64,000 nt of DNA, taken from Apostichopus japonicus (lineage: Eukaryota > Echinodermata > Holothuroidea > Aspidochirotida > Stichopodidae). Below, one piece after another: positions 12,945-24,800 of this stretch. Positions within the stretch are counted from its first letter, which is position 1. Each line of letters begins with the position of its first letter. Below the pieces are notes generated by a model. It made no database searches. It saw nothing but the letters and a program-made list of their open reading frames with translations, and was not told the origin of the DNA. A program made the translations under genes and the position numbers. The stretch covers positions 7,352,501 through 7,416,500 of the forward strand of contig NC_092580.1 of assembly GCF_037975245.1 (NCBI RefSeq), read 5' to 3'.

Positions 12945-13253
12945 AGAGCGTGGTGGCCAATTGGCTAAGGCGTCGGATTCGTGATCCAAGGATTGCTGGT
13001 TCGACTCCTGCCTAGTTCATTACGTTGTGTCCTTGGGCAAGATGATATATCTCACTTCCCCCTCTCCATCCAGAGGTTAAATGGGTACTTGTGAGGTAAC
13101 TTGTCATTGGGCGCAGTATATAACTGCTGCCAACTGGAGGGATTGTCTCTGAGACAGGGTTATCATTGACCAAGGGCAATATAACGTCTGTAAAGAGCTT
13201 TGAGACCTATAGCTGGTATAAAGCGCTGTATAAAAAGCAAATATTATTATTAG
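12945..13253 (+). mobile_element. tRNA-derived SINE, nearly complete
   Basis: The A box TGGCCAATTGG and a perfect B box GGTTCGACTCC (about 13001) form the tRNA head. The body contains TTGTGTCCTTGGGCAAGATG and the tail region reads GTAAAGAGCTTTGAGACC, TATAAAGCGCTGTATAAA and an ATTATTATT end. The TGTCCTTGGGCAAG core and the AGCGC..TATAAA tail are widespread among aquatic animal SINEs. Several palindromic or variable positions remain unchecked, so the family name is left open. Confidence 0.85.
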
Positions 13254-14094
13254 TTCGATACAGAGAAGTTCAGTGTGTAAAACCATCACAATATAGCTGG
13301 ACATCATTTTGCAATAACTCAATCAATAAAATCAATCAATCAATAAAATCATAAAATAATAAAAAAAAATGCTGCATGTATGATATAACATAGCATACGC
13401 TGAAGTATCCCATGTAATTAAAAAAAAAAAAAAATGTATGAAGCTTTTATCGTATTTTAATTTTCAGACCTGTTATTCTTTTAAAATGTATTATCCTCAT
13501 TTGTTTCATGTATGAAGAGATGCAGTTTCTCAGTATCCTGTACACAATTTTTAGATAGTTTTAGTTTAAGATAGCCTGGTTCCTGTAGTTGCCCTGTTTT
13601 GTTAATGTCCTTGTCAGGGAGTTGCTAGATATGAAGAAACAACTTAGGCCTTTGCCTGATCTGTGGTTCATGACAATTCTATTGCTAGTTTTACTGTAGA
13701 AATTTAATTTTATGCCCTTAAAACTTTGATTAGCAACAGGCATGTTTAGGATCATACGTGGAAACGATTTTTAGGGCAAAATGTCTACTTTGACGTAACA
13801 TTAACAACCATCATGATGAAGACGCAAATTTGTTGAACAGTAAATGGACAGTAAAAAATATCCTTGGTAATGTGACTCGACTAGGACAACTGGGGAGAGA
13901 TACGTGAAGGGGTGTTAGCTGGGGTGGAAAACTGTCCTGCCAATGAATTGATATTTTTTTTTTTTTATGATTCTAAGTGGATGTAATTTTATGCATGTGT
14001 TGATGTTTTATCTGTAAAGCTGCTAATTTGTGAATAATCATTGGGGGATTTTTTCCCCCCATTTTATTTTTGTTTTTTTAGGCTGCAAAAGCAA
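13254..14094. other. Intergenic, A/T runs
   Basis: A CAAT-type low-complexity stretch lies at about 13313-13360, with long A and T runs at 13415-13435 and 13953-13968. No gene is seen. Confidence 0.5.
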
Positions 14095-14172
14095 AGCAGA
14101 AGTAGGGATTGAACCTGGGACCTTGTGTTCCAAAATTTTTTTTTTTTACCACTACACCACTGGTGGACTACT
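14095..14172 (-). repeat. tRNA-like relic (SINE head)
   Basis: On the minus strand the sequence holds TGGTGTAGTGGT (A-box like) and AGGTTCAATCCC (B box), separated by an A run. The A run where an anticodon arm should be rules out a working tRNA. Confidence 0.5.
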
Positions 14173-14249
14173 GAATTTGTTTGAATAAGAAATATTTAAA
14201 GATCCAACTGTTGGGACTTAGTACTTTTTTCATTAAAAGATTTTCTCTA

Positions 14250-14520
14250 TCCGGGGGATCCGCGCAGGAACCTTGTCAGGGGGGGAGGGGTTCCGCGCAG
14301 CTCACCTGCTCCGCGCCGAACCTTGTCAGGGGGGGAGGGGGTCCGCGCGGCTCACCTACTCCGCGCCCGAACCTTGTCAGGGGGGAGGGGGTCCGCGCGG
14401 CTCACCTAGTCCGCGCGTGAACCTTGTCAGGGGGGAGAGTCAGCGCAACTCACCTTGTTCCCCGCCCGAACCTTGTCAGGGGGGAGGGAATCCACGCAAC
14501 TCGCCTTGTTCCGCGGAGGA
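14250..14520. repeat. GC-rich minisatellite, about 50-bp unit x5
   Basis: GAACCTTGTCAGG recurs at about 14268, 14318, 14369, 14419 and 14468, each followed by a G-run and TCCGCGCGGCTCACCT-like sequence. This is a sharp GC and CpG island in AT-rich surroundings. Frames through it encode a repeated CQGG..PR.SP peptide, which I regard as a by-product. Confidence 0.85.
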
Positions 14521-14579
14521 GGGGAAGGGGGGTTTTGGGGTACCAGACCAACCTATCCAGCGAAGTCCTTTTGCAGCGA

Positions 14580-14665
14580 TTGCTCACCTGGGACTTGAAC
14601 CCACACTGGCAGGATGAACAATAATTGAAAGGTAGCAGAGCTACCATTCAGACCATTTCGGTTCC
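14580..14665 (-). repeat. tRNA-like relic
   Basis: Minus-strand reading shows TGGTAGCTCTGC, a perfect B box GGTTCAAGTCC and a CAGGTGAGC end. It adjoins the GC-rich minisatellite. Arms do not fold cleanly, so it is a SINE head or a tRNA pseudogene. Confidence 0.45.
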
Positions 14666-14715
14666 CAATGGATAAACTTCGTTTCTTATATTTATACTTC
14701 CAGCTTTTTCAAACG

Positions 14716-15035
14716 TCAGAAAAGTAAAAGCCCCAACCTGGAATTGAACTCCAGATCTGGCATTTATCTGACTCATTGCATTTCAGAGCACTACCAACTG
14801 CGCCACTGTAACTGTTGAGAATTATTGCTCGTTTCTAATATTTGAACCTCAGAATGGAATGACATGCAATGATGAAAAGATCAGAAAAGTAAAAGCTGCC
14901 CCAAACCTGGAATTGAACTCCAGATTTGACATTTATCTGACTCATTGCATTTCAGAGCACTACCAACTGCGCCACTGTAACTGTTGAGAAATATTGCTCG
15001 TTTCTAATATTTGAACCTCAGAATGGAAGTAGACA
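14716..15035 (-). repeat. 165-bp tandem duplication holding tRNA-like heads
   Basis: Two near-identical copies start at 14716 and 14881. Each holds, on the minus strand, a tRNA-like segment (14731-14810 and 14899-14979) with TGGCGCAGTTGGTAG as A box and AGTTCAATTCC as B box, and a common flank ending in TTTGAACCTCAGAATGG. Confidence 0.8.
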
Positions 15036-15670
15036 AGTATAAAATAGAAACAGAAAATCTTTGAAACATCAGAGTTTTTGGTGTTCAGTGTCAGAGCACT
15101 AACTTATCACTGTGTTACAATATGTAAACTTTGAGAAAGTTTGTACATGTCTTAAACTGGACTCCTTAAGATGTTTAGGGAAAATAGACTAGTGTTGCAC
15201 CATGCAGGTTTATATTTCAGCAACAGGAAACATCTGTGCTAGGGATTCTTTTGATAAGTTGTGTTCATTTGCAATATGGGGGCTTACAAGCCCTCCTCAT
15301 CCCATCATGCACCACTAGTCTATCTATGGCTTTAATTGATTTTTGGCAATGGCTGTTCCTCTTAACAGTTTGTGTTTATTTTGAATCCTATCAATACATG
15401 CAACAGTATACCACCCTGTAGGACGTTTGTTTCGTTTAAATAATCTATCTAGTCCTTAGCCTACTATTGCTAAGACAGTAACAACAAGTTTTCATTATTA
15501 CACAATTCTACTTCATTATCAACCCTGGAATGATGTGTGGTGATGTGATGATTTTTTAATCGAGTCATTTAATTAAATAAAAAGAGAAAAAAGAAGAAGG
15601 AATTTCAAGCTGGTGTCTTGTAGTATTTTATTGTCACTTGAAAAGCATATTTTGGATAAAGAACCACCTT

Positions 15671-15977
15671 GGTGGTCAGGGGTTGCAACTATGTATACTT
15701 TTGGTTGGGTATAAGCTTCCACCCAGACTATAATCAGGGGAACCCAAGCACCCAATGGCAGACAGAATATTCAAAGAAATTCCCTTGTGTACAGTACGTA
15801 AATATATAACATGTATATGTGGTACAAACTAAAGTCGCAATTTTTCAAAAAAGTCCTCAGAAATATGCAAAATATTGCCTCATTTTGTATCGAAGCAACC
15901 TCAGTTTTACCTAAATTTCTCACCCGCCCCTGCCCTGCCTACCCAATACATAAAAGGTGGTTGCGCCCGTTTGTGGT
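15671..15977. mobile_element. MITE family with CAGGGGTGCAACC-type ends, copy 1
   Basis: The ends (TCAGGGGTTGCAAC and GGTTGCGCCCG) are imperfect inverted repeats. The interior GTGTACAGTACGTAAATAT matches the copy at 32846-33169. No protein is encoded. Confidence 0.55.
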
Positions 15978-18600
15978 ATTATCGTGGTTTACTTTGCTTT
16001 AACCCTTTTACACACATTTTCATAATTCCCACCACTCATATTGCAACATACACCATACTAACAGATTTTGCATCGCACACTACTATATCATTGACTTTAA
16101 AATGTTTCTATCTTGTCACCAGCAAAAGATTAATTAGGAAATTCAGGAAGTAAGGAATGTTTTCTTTATCTCTGGGAAAAAATAAAAAGGTGATAAGGAA
16201 CCGACACGGTTTATACAATATTGGTTTGGAAAACCAACCAGTGAAGGTTGTATAAGGTCATTGCAAGTTAATAATCTCACACATGCAATTCCAATCTAAG
16301 GGTGATTATAATGTTGTTTATGAATGAAATTACACATGTGGTTGTTATTGCTAAGGGTCATGCAAAGTTCTCCAAACATGTATGTTTTGCATTAGCCGTT
16401 GCTATGGAAATAACAGCAGACAAGAAAGGATTTAATCCAATTTCACATGAATTTTAGTCAAAATTATCATAAATCAATGTTTCCAACCAAAATTAGTCAA
16501 AATGGATCAAAAGGGTTATCATAAGCAGATAACAACCTAATAACTACTGATTACGATTATACAAGTTGAGTTGCAACCAGAGTACTATTATGTTGGAATA
16601 TCTCAGGAAAACGAAACTGAAATTTGAATGATTTGGAAAGGTTTGCTGATTAGGAAGGTGTTGTAATCAACATTAGGGAAGACAATAAGGTATCGGTTTT
16701 TAATTATACCTGTCAACATTCTTGAACACAAATGTGTTGTTTAATGAATAAATTTAGCCTACACAAACCGTGATTTTTCATACAGTACACAACATTAAAG
16801 TAATTGGCGTTTGTTGGACAATATCAACACTAAATGTCTGGAAATAAACCTTCCCTGAATGAAGTGCAGACCAATGGCTATTTTTACAACTTGATCCTAA
16901 ATTACACATTGATCTCAAAAGTATTAATCCTATACCTCATTTTCGATGAAGTAATTAAGATTCTGGCAAACTAATCTATATTGAAATAAAGGAATTAGGT
17001 AACGATGGGTTTATTCATTTTGTACGGTGTACTCGGAATATAACAATGGAAAACGAAACAACCATAAAAAAATAAAGAAAATCTTTTTGCCACACAAAAA
17101 GTGGAGAAGGAATTGCATATTAATTTTATTTTCACTTTTGAATCAAACTTCTTCAAATAAAAAAAAAACGGGAATGTTTTCAGTTCTATCTCCTTGAAAA
17201 TATTCCCCTGAAATGTAAGAAATACAGTTTGATCCTAAATATGCCAGGAAGAGCAAAATGGGATTTAAAGAAGTTCAGAGCTGCTGTTTAAGAGAGTTGT
17301 TTAAGGTCACTTTTCACACTTTCCCATGTATGGGAATACATGTTGAGTGTTTAGACTACCCATATCACCATTGTTGGAAATTGTAATCAAACTTTTGACA
17401 ACATTTTGATTACAATTAATAGGGAAATGCAACCATTAATTTCTGTTAAGTAATCCCAAGAAAATATAGAAGGCTCAATTCTAGATTTTGTTTTTCGTGG
17501 GAGGGGTAAGATTTTGGCTTAATTCAGAATTTTAAGCAGATTATATAACTGAAATACATAACAAATATATCAAATGATTTACATATTTGCTTAATCACTT
17601 TAGATATGATGCGTTGAGAATTGATGGCATAAGTTGTTGGATAATATCAAAACAGAAACTAATGATAGACAAGGCAGTGCGGTGGATGGAAGCATCTGAA
17701 ATAAGTTTGGCAAATAGTTTTATTTTATAATTTTGTGTTTTACAGTGGAATGAATAATCAAAGTTTGGCTGGTCAAGGAATACCTAATACCAATCTACCC
17801 CCCCCCCCTCCAACCACCACCATAATTTAAACCATGATTGGACCTCATGCCTAACAACAGGCTTTACAAATGACTACTATCAACAAAACCTATCCGTAAC
17901 TCCATTCCAGGAATGTCCTCCCAAAACAAGAAGATTATTAATAATGACTTAATGAAAGATTGAATTAAATTATTGCAGCAACAAAATCATTTTTTTTGTT
18001 GTGATAAGGCAAGATAAAACATGCACACAAAATTATTACTCTCTTAATAAATATATATCTATTTATGTTATTGTCATCATTTTCTTTTTCCAAAAAGAAG
18101 ATAGCTACCTTTTGAACAACACCAACAGTTGACTGCACTGTTTAACTGAAGACATTTTGTATGGAATGTTAGTGTGGCAAAAACACATGATATCAGATGG
18201 AGTAGTCCACAACCCAAACCACATCCCCCCCCCCTCTGCCCTAAATGTTACCCTCCTTTTTCCCATCATTTTGTTTGACTTTTTGTTTATAACACAAAAG
18301 GCAGCTAAGGATCAAGATTGATTATATAATATATAATAACAATGTTCTCTTTAGAATGTCACATTCATGAAAACAAAACTGACAGTTTGACCAATTAGTC
18401 ATGGCCCACTGTCTAAATCATTAATATGTTCATTTTATAAACAAATTCCAATGATAATTATGGACCATATCATAAAATAGTGAAAAGCCTTTCATAATTA
18501 ATAGCCAAGGGGCGGGATATTCAATGCAGCTACGTGTAAGGGTTTAAATGGCATTTAATTTACTTGCCAATTAGATAGCATAATTTGCCCCAAATTTCTC
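15978..18600. other. Downstream flank of the ALDH5A1-like gene
   Basis: No exon is recognised. On the minus strand an ATTAAA (plus 18554-18559) lies about 45 nt after the dehydrogenase stop and could be its poly(A) signal. Poly-C tracts at about 17800 and 18228 are simple sequence. Confidence 0.4.
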
Positions 18601-18865
18601 TCAAATTCCTCCAAAACAGATATATTTCATCTCCATGTAATCGTCCAGTCCGTACTTGGACCCCTCTCGCCCTAATCCGGACTCCTTGACCCCTCCAAAG
18701 GGAATGACATCCATGGATATGAGGCCCTCATTGATACCGACCATTCCGACCTCCATCTGCTCGGCCACTCGCCAGGCCTGCGAGATATCCTGAGAGTAGA
18801 AATATCCCGCCAGGCCATGCCGGCAATTATTTGCGATGGCTATCGCTTCTGCTTCCGTATTGAAT
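18601..18865 (-). CDS. ALDH5A1: ALDH5A1 exon 9 (last)
   Basis: The acceptor TTTACATTCCAG precedes 18865. The exon begins by completing a Lys codon (AA/A), continues [12 protein letters not shown] and ends [11 protein letters not shown]. It includes the [10 protein letters not shown] and [10 protein letters not shown] segments of the C-terminal NAD/oligomerisation part. Confidence 0.95.
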
Positions 18866-21800
18866 CTGGAATGTAAACACACAAACACAGATTTCAAACA
18901 ATCATGTTTTTTTTTTTATCTCACTTGATATATTCATGTAAAGTATTATACATGAAACTAAATCATGGTCTGGACATCTGGTATATATATAATCAAAAAC
19001 ATTGCAAAAAAAGAGCAAAATTTGGCAAAAGGGACCGCAATCAAACCAGATGTAATTTAAGATAAAACATATCCATCAGGATGATTTTATAGATTTCTAA
19101 AAACTTTAACGATGTTTGTTAAGCTACAGGGGAGGAGAACAAGGGAGGCAAGGCTAGGGAGAGGGTGGATTTATAAATTTCTAATTGGTTAAATACACTA
19201 TATGAATATTCCAATGGTTGAACTTGGCTGCTAAAAAAAAATGCTGAAAAAATGCATCTCTAGGTCAAAAGGACATCCTCTAAGTATTTTGTATGAAAAA
19301 GATAGGAATTTCTCAAATTTGATCATACTTTGTAAGTGTATCTGATTTGGTAATACTCTGTAAGTGTATCTGAGCAACGATAGAGTGAATGATGTCATCA
19401 TGGAAATTGAACTGCAAATGCTTTTGTTTTTCTATGTAATATTTTTCTTTTATAATAATACCCATCTAGTTACCATCCAATGACCCATCTAGTTACAATC
19501 CAATGACCCATCTAGTTAGCATCCAATGACCCATCTAGTTACCATTCAATGACCCATCTAGTTAGCATCCAATGACCCATCTAGTTACCATCCAATGACC
19601 CATCTAGTTACCATCCACTGACCCATCTAGTTACCATCCAATGACCCATCTAGTTACCATCCACTGACCCATCTAGTTACCATCCACTGACCCATCTAGT
19701 TAGCATCCAATGACCCATCTAGTTACCATCCAATGACCCATCTAGTTACCATCCAATGACCCATCTAGTTACCATCCAATGACCCATCTAGTTACCATCC
19801 AATGACCCATCTAGTTACCATCCAATGACCCATCTAGTTACCATCCACTGACCCATCTAGTTACCATCCAATGACCCATCTAGTTAGCATCCAATGACCC
19901 ATCTAGTTACCATCCAATGACCCCTCTAGTTACCATCCAATGACCCATCTAGTTACCATCCAATGACCCATCTAGTTACCATCCAATGACCCATCTAGTT
20001 ACCAAGGTTTGGGCTCATATTCTGATGAGCTCCTCTCCTGTTTATGTGCAAGACATCATACTCTTCGAGTAAACATGAATTTCAGCGTTAATTTTTTGGT
20101 CTCGTTCAAAGAAAACGTTGTTTGGTACTAGCTGCAGTGAGTAACAATTATTACAAAACGAGCCAATGATCCACTATCATATTTACCATTTGATGTCATC
20201 TGATACTAAGTTGTGTAATTTTCTTGAGCCTACAAACAGATCTTACACTACAATGTATGGAGTGAAATGATATAAGTCATAAGATTGCACTCTTGATCAG
20301 CAAATTGCATGGAAAGATTTTAGAAAAGTGTGAAATTGTTTGTCAGAACTTGGAGTTGTCTGTGTTGTAATTGTGAGCCAGATACAGTTTACTGGTCGAA
20401 TGCATTCAGACATTTCAAGATGATATGTTGTAGTTATAGTGTGCTACTGTGCTGTACACTCTGTCGTTGCCAAACACAAAGTATTGAAAAATTCCTTTCT
20501 TCAACATACAAAATGCTATGAGGATGACCTTAAGTCCAAAATATGGAAAATCTCCAGCACTTTTGTTCAGCAGCCTTCTGCAACCAACTCCAGGATGCAC
20601 CAAAGATTTTCACCAATCAGCTTACAAAATCTGAGAAGAGGATTAAGGACAGAAGGTGAGCACTTTAGCAATTGAATTTGAGATTCTCAAGGGCTTAAAC
20701 TGAAGTGGCACATACTAACATACAATAACCTAATGCCAGGAAATCTACACTCCTGTCTCAAAATAAACTATATTTAATATTTATTTTTTTTAACTTGTTT
20801 TTTTATATACAATATACATACATATATTTATTACATATACATTGTCGGAACATAAACTACATCTAAGTCAAATATGGAATGCCCCGATTATATGGTTAGA
20901 CTTAGATTACTTATAAGCATGCAATTTGTGATTGTGGTCAGATTCAGGGAGTAATGTTTTCAAGTATTGGTTTGCATTCTCACCCCCCCCCCACCCCTCA
21001 TTTCAACCTCATATAAAGTATGTCATCGCACAACCTATTGATCTAATTTATAGTCTAAATATACCTCAGAATGCACAATTTGACATCTTTCACATTGTTA
21101 ATTTTATTTGTGGAGGTGTAGGTGGGGGAGGGGATGGGGACCATCAGTTAGCCTCAATAATCCCAGGGCAGCATCACCTCCTTTATACTTCTCCTCTTCA
21201 GGGCCATACTTTAATCAGTCCGGGTGGGAGGGGGGGGGGTTAATTTGACCTCCCCTACCCTTGAAATCCTGTGCACACCACTGGATGCATGTAATGGAAC
21301 TAAAGAATACAATTAACAGTCGCTTATGACATTAAGAGTTAATGTCAATTCTCTCTCATTTGGACATGACTATTAAGTTGGTTGCTGAATACACCTACAG
21401 TAAACCACTAACACAGAAGAAGTTGTTTCATTCTGATACAGAGGAAAGGTTTTCATTATGAGAACTAAAATGTTGGATATAACTGCCATTATTTTCATTA
21501 TTATTTTCATTATTTCAGCCAAAACTGCTGCTTCTAAAAAACAGTAACTACAAAAAGCCAGCCAAAGTTTAAAGAAGATTAATTTCAACCACTCTTTTCC
21601 TATCTAAAGAGCAACTTTTTACTCTCCTAATTACAATCCCAAACAACATCAAAAGAGAAGTTTGCCTTTCTTGAAAGGCAGGAAAATTGCAAACCGAGAT
21701 TTGTTTAGATCACATAAGAAAGAAATTCAAGACTACAAGAGCTCAGAAATAAAACAGATCATTGACTACCTAAATTTAAGTCAGATACTTATACTCATAG

Positions 21801-24800
21801 GAAGACAGCTTTGTTACTTCATAGATCACAGGATACCCGGAAAATCAGTTTCTCATAACCACTTACATGAAGAGCCACTTTATAATTTGATCTAACTTCT
21901 TTATCTTGAGGGAGAGTTGACCCAACCCTACCCCTCATTGCCCCTGACCGGGTTACTTCTAATGATTCCTCACCTCCCCCATACAACTGTATTGCATTAT
22001 TATCCAAATTCTACACATGAATTTTGCAACGCCCAAACATTAAAGTGCACTGTTTTGGAATTGATTTTGTGCATGTCGTGTTAACATGTTGAATTGTTCC
22101 CCTTCCCCCACCCTTTGTTTAGTGACCTGATATATACTACTCTTGGAAAACAGTTTTGTGCATGTCATGTTGAAACCCCTGCCTCTTCCCTCACCCTTTG
22201 TGAAGTCACCTGATACATACTACAATCTTTGATTACACTCACATATACACAGCAGTAGTGAATCTATCCTATACATGTTTCCTTTTTTCCACATTTTTTT
22301 AGCTGGAAAGCTACTCATTTTTGTGCAGTAACCCTTTAACAGCTTACAGTTTTTGCCACGTTTCCATTAAGAAGTTTATTATTTTGATTAAAGGGGGCAA
22401 CATTTCTTTGTTTTATCTGTAAATTTCATAGTACATTCTGATCACAATATATGCGAGCCAAACTAATCAAATCTTACGGGTATTGTAGAAGTTATGCAGC
22501 CTGCTTCAACCTTGTCCTACAACTGTTTTTCACTAGACCTTTAAATCCTGTTCTGTTGTCATTACTTCATCAGTACCATTTCTAATTTACAGTATCCAGT
22601 AATGCAACTTCTCCAACTACATGAAAGTATCTGAAATAGCCTCAGAAAAGACACAAAATTAGGATGTAACAAACTGCTTTCTCTCCAGAAAAGGAAACCA
22701 CTCTCCAACCTATCATGTTATTTTATGTTCATTCATACTTAGTAAAGATTCCTAAATCCTATTGGTCCATTCAGGTCAGCTGACTGTGGTTAATCCTGTG
22801 AGTAACGCATGGTAAAATTACGGGGCATCACTTTAATAAGTCTTTGGTTATATGTAACCAAAAATGTTTTGTTTTATGATTTTTCCCCCACACAAATGGT
22901 AGTGTATGAATGAACGGGGTTAATCAACGGTCTAGCGTGCGTTACTCACATGATTAATGCACTCCAGGTGTTAATGCTATCGCTGGATGCACTCGGGCTC
23001 CGCCCTCGTGCATCGCTTGCATTATCCCCCGATCGTGCATTAATCCTGTGAGTAACGCACGCTAGACTGTTGATTAACCCCTTATTATTTTGCTTTGTGT
23101 TTTTCTGTGGGAGCTGAATTTAGGCTGTGTGTTATCTAGGAAGTCAAACCACTAAGAGTGTGAGTGACCAATGCTTTATGGGTAAATTTCACTACAAAAA
23201 GTTGTTCTAAACAGAATCTGCACAGGTAGCAGTTGTTTGAAGTGGTTTACAACAAGTCCTTGTAATACTGAGTTGGTATCTACGGTCATCCCTTAAAAGA
23301 ATTGTCCAGAGGTTGTTCATAGTATAAATAACTGGAAAATTACAAAACAAGATTTCACCAAATCATATACATATCGTATTTACAGGTTGGCAGAAAATGA
23401 CATTGGAAACTTAACATAAGCTTAAAAAATTGTAAACAGTATGAACATGGTTGTGACTTCGCAGATTCATTGCTGCGTCCTTATATCCAATCTAGATGGA
23501 CCACAGACCCTATAGAAACACTGTACATATGCCTCTTTGTCAAACATATAGGTGTTGAAATAACACTTCCAATCACCAAAAAGGATTTTAGATTCCAAAT
23601 TGCTTAAGCTTGTATTATTTTGATCTACTCTATGCAGTGTTGTCATTAGGTCCCTTGGGTCAAGTGTCAAGGTAATTCTTAAGTCTTGACAGGCAAGTGT
23701 CAGGTCTCTGAGCAAGTCTCTAGTCACATCTTTAAGGGCAAGTTTCAAGTCTAGTCTCAAGTCAAATCCTTAAGGGCAAGTTTCAAGTCTAGTCTCAAGT
23801 CAAATCCTTAAGGGCAAGTTTCAAGTCTAGTCTCAAGTCAAATCCTTAAGGGCAAGTTTCAAGTCTAGTCTCAAGTCAAATCCTTAAGGGCAAGTTTCAA
23901 GTCTAGTCTCAAGTCAAATCCTTAAGGGCAAGTTTCAAGTCTAGTCTCAAGTCAAATCCTTAAGGGCAAGTTTCAAGTCTAGTCTCAAGTCAAATCCTTA
24001 AGGGCAAGTTTCAAGTCTAGTCTCAAGTCAAATCCTTAAGGGCAAGTTTCAAGTCTAGTCTCAAGTCAAATCCTTAAGGGCAAGTTTCAAGTCTAGTCTC
24101 AAGTCAAATCCTTAAGGGCAAGTTTCAAGTCTAGTCTCAAGTCAAATCCTTAAGGGCAAGTTTCAAGTCAAGTCTCAAATCAAATCCTTAAGTCAAGTCA
24201 AGTCAAGTCAAGTCTCAAGTCAAATCCTTAAGGGCAAGTTTTAAATTAAGTCTCTAGTCAAATCCTTAAGGGCAAGTTGCAAATGAAATATTTAAGGACA
24301 AGTTTCTAGTCTAGTCTCAAGTCAAATCTCAAGGGAAGTTTCAAGTCAAATTTTTAAGGGCAGGTTTCAGGTCAAGCCTCATGGGCAAGTTTCACATCAA
24401 ATCTTTAAGGGCAAGTTTCGAGTCTAGTCGCTAGTCAAATCCTGAAGGGCAGTTTCAAGTCAAATCATTAAGGAAAAGTTTCAAGTCAAATCTCAAGTCA
24501 CATCTTTAAGGATAAGTTTCAAGTCAAGTCTCTAGTCAAATCATTAAGGGTAAGTTTCAAGTCAAGCCTCAATACAGTGTAGCATTGAACGTTTGATGAC
24601 TCAAAATTATTTTGGAGCTGAAAATGGTTGAGATGTTTTTTACGTTTATTTTTTTTGCATATTCAGAAAACATTTTCCTAATCAAAGTAACTCCATTCCA
24701 TTAATTAGAAAGTACATTCATTTTAAAGAAATGTCAATATTTCCAAGGACCCACAAAATACACTTTCTCCATTAGTTGAAAGTGATCATGCTTTTAGAGA

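Noticed and set aside
14181-14617. Overlapping Gly/Pro-rich open frames
   Set aside because: They follow the 50-bp minisatellite unit in several frames at once, so they reflect the repeat.
19460-20004. CRISPR-like array
   Set aside because: Units are contiguous 23-mers without unique spacers, in a eukaryotic intron.
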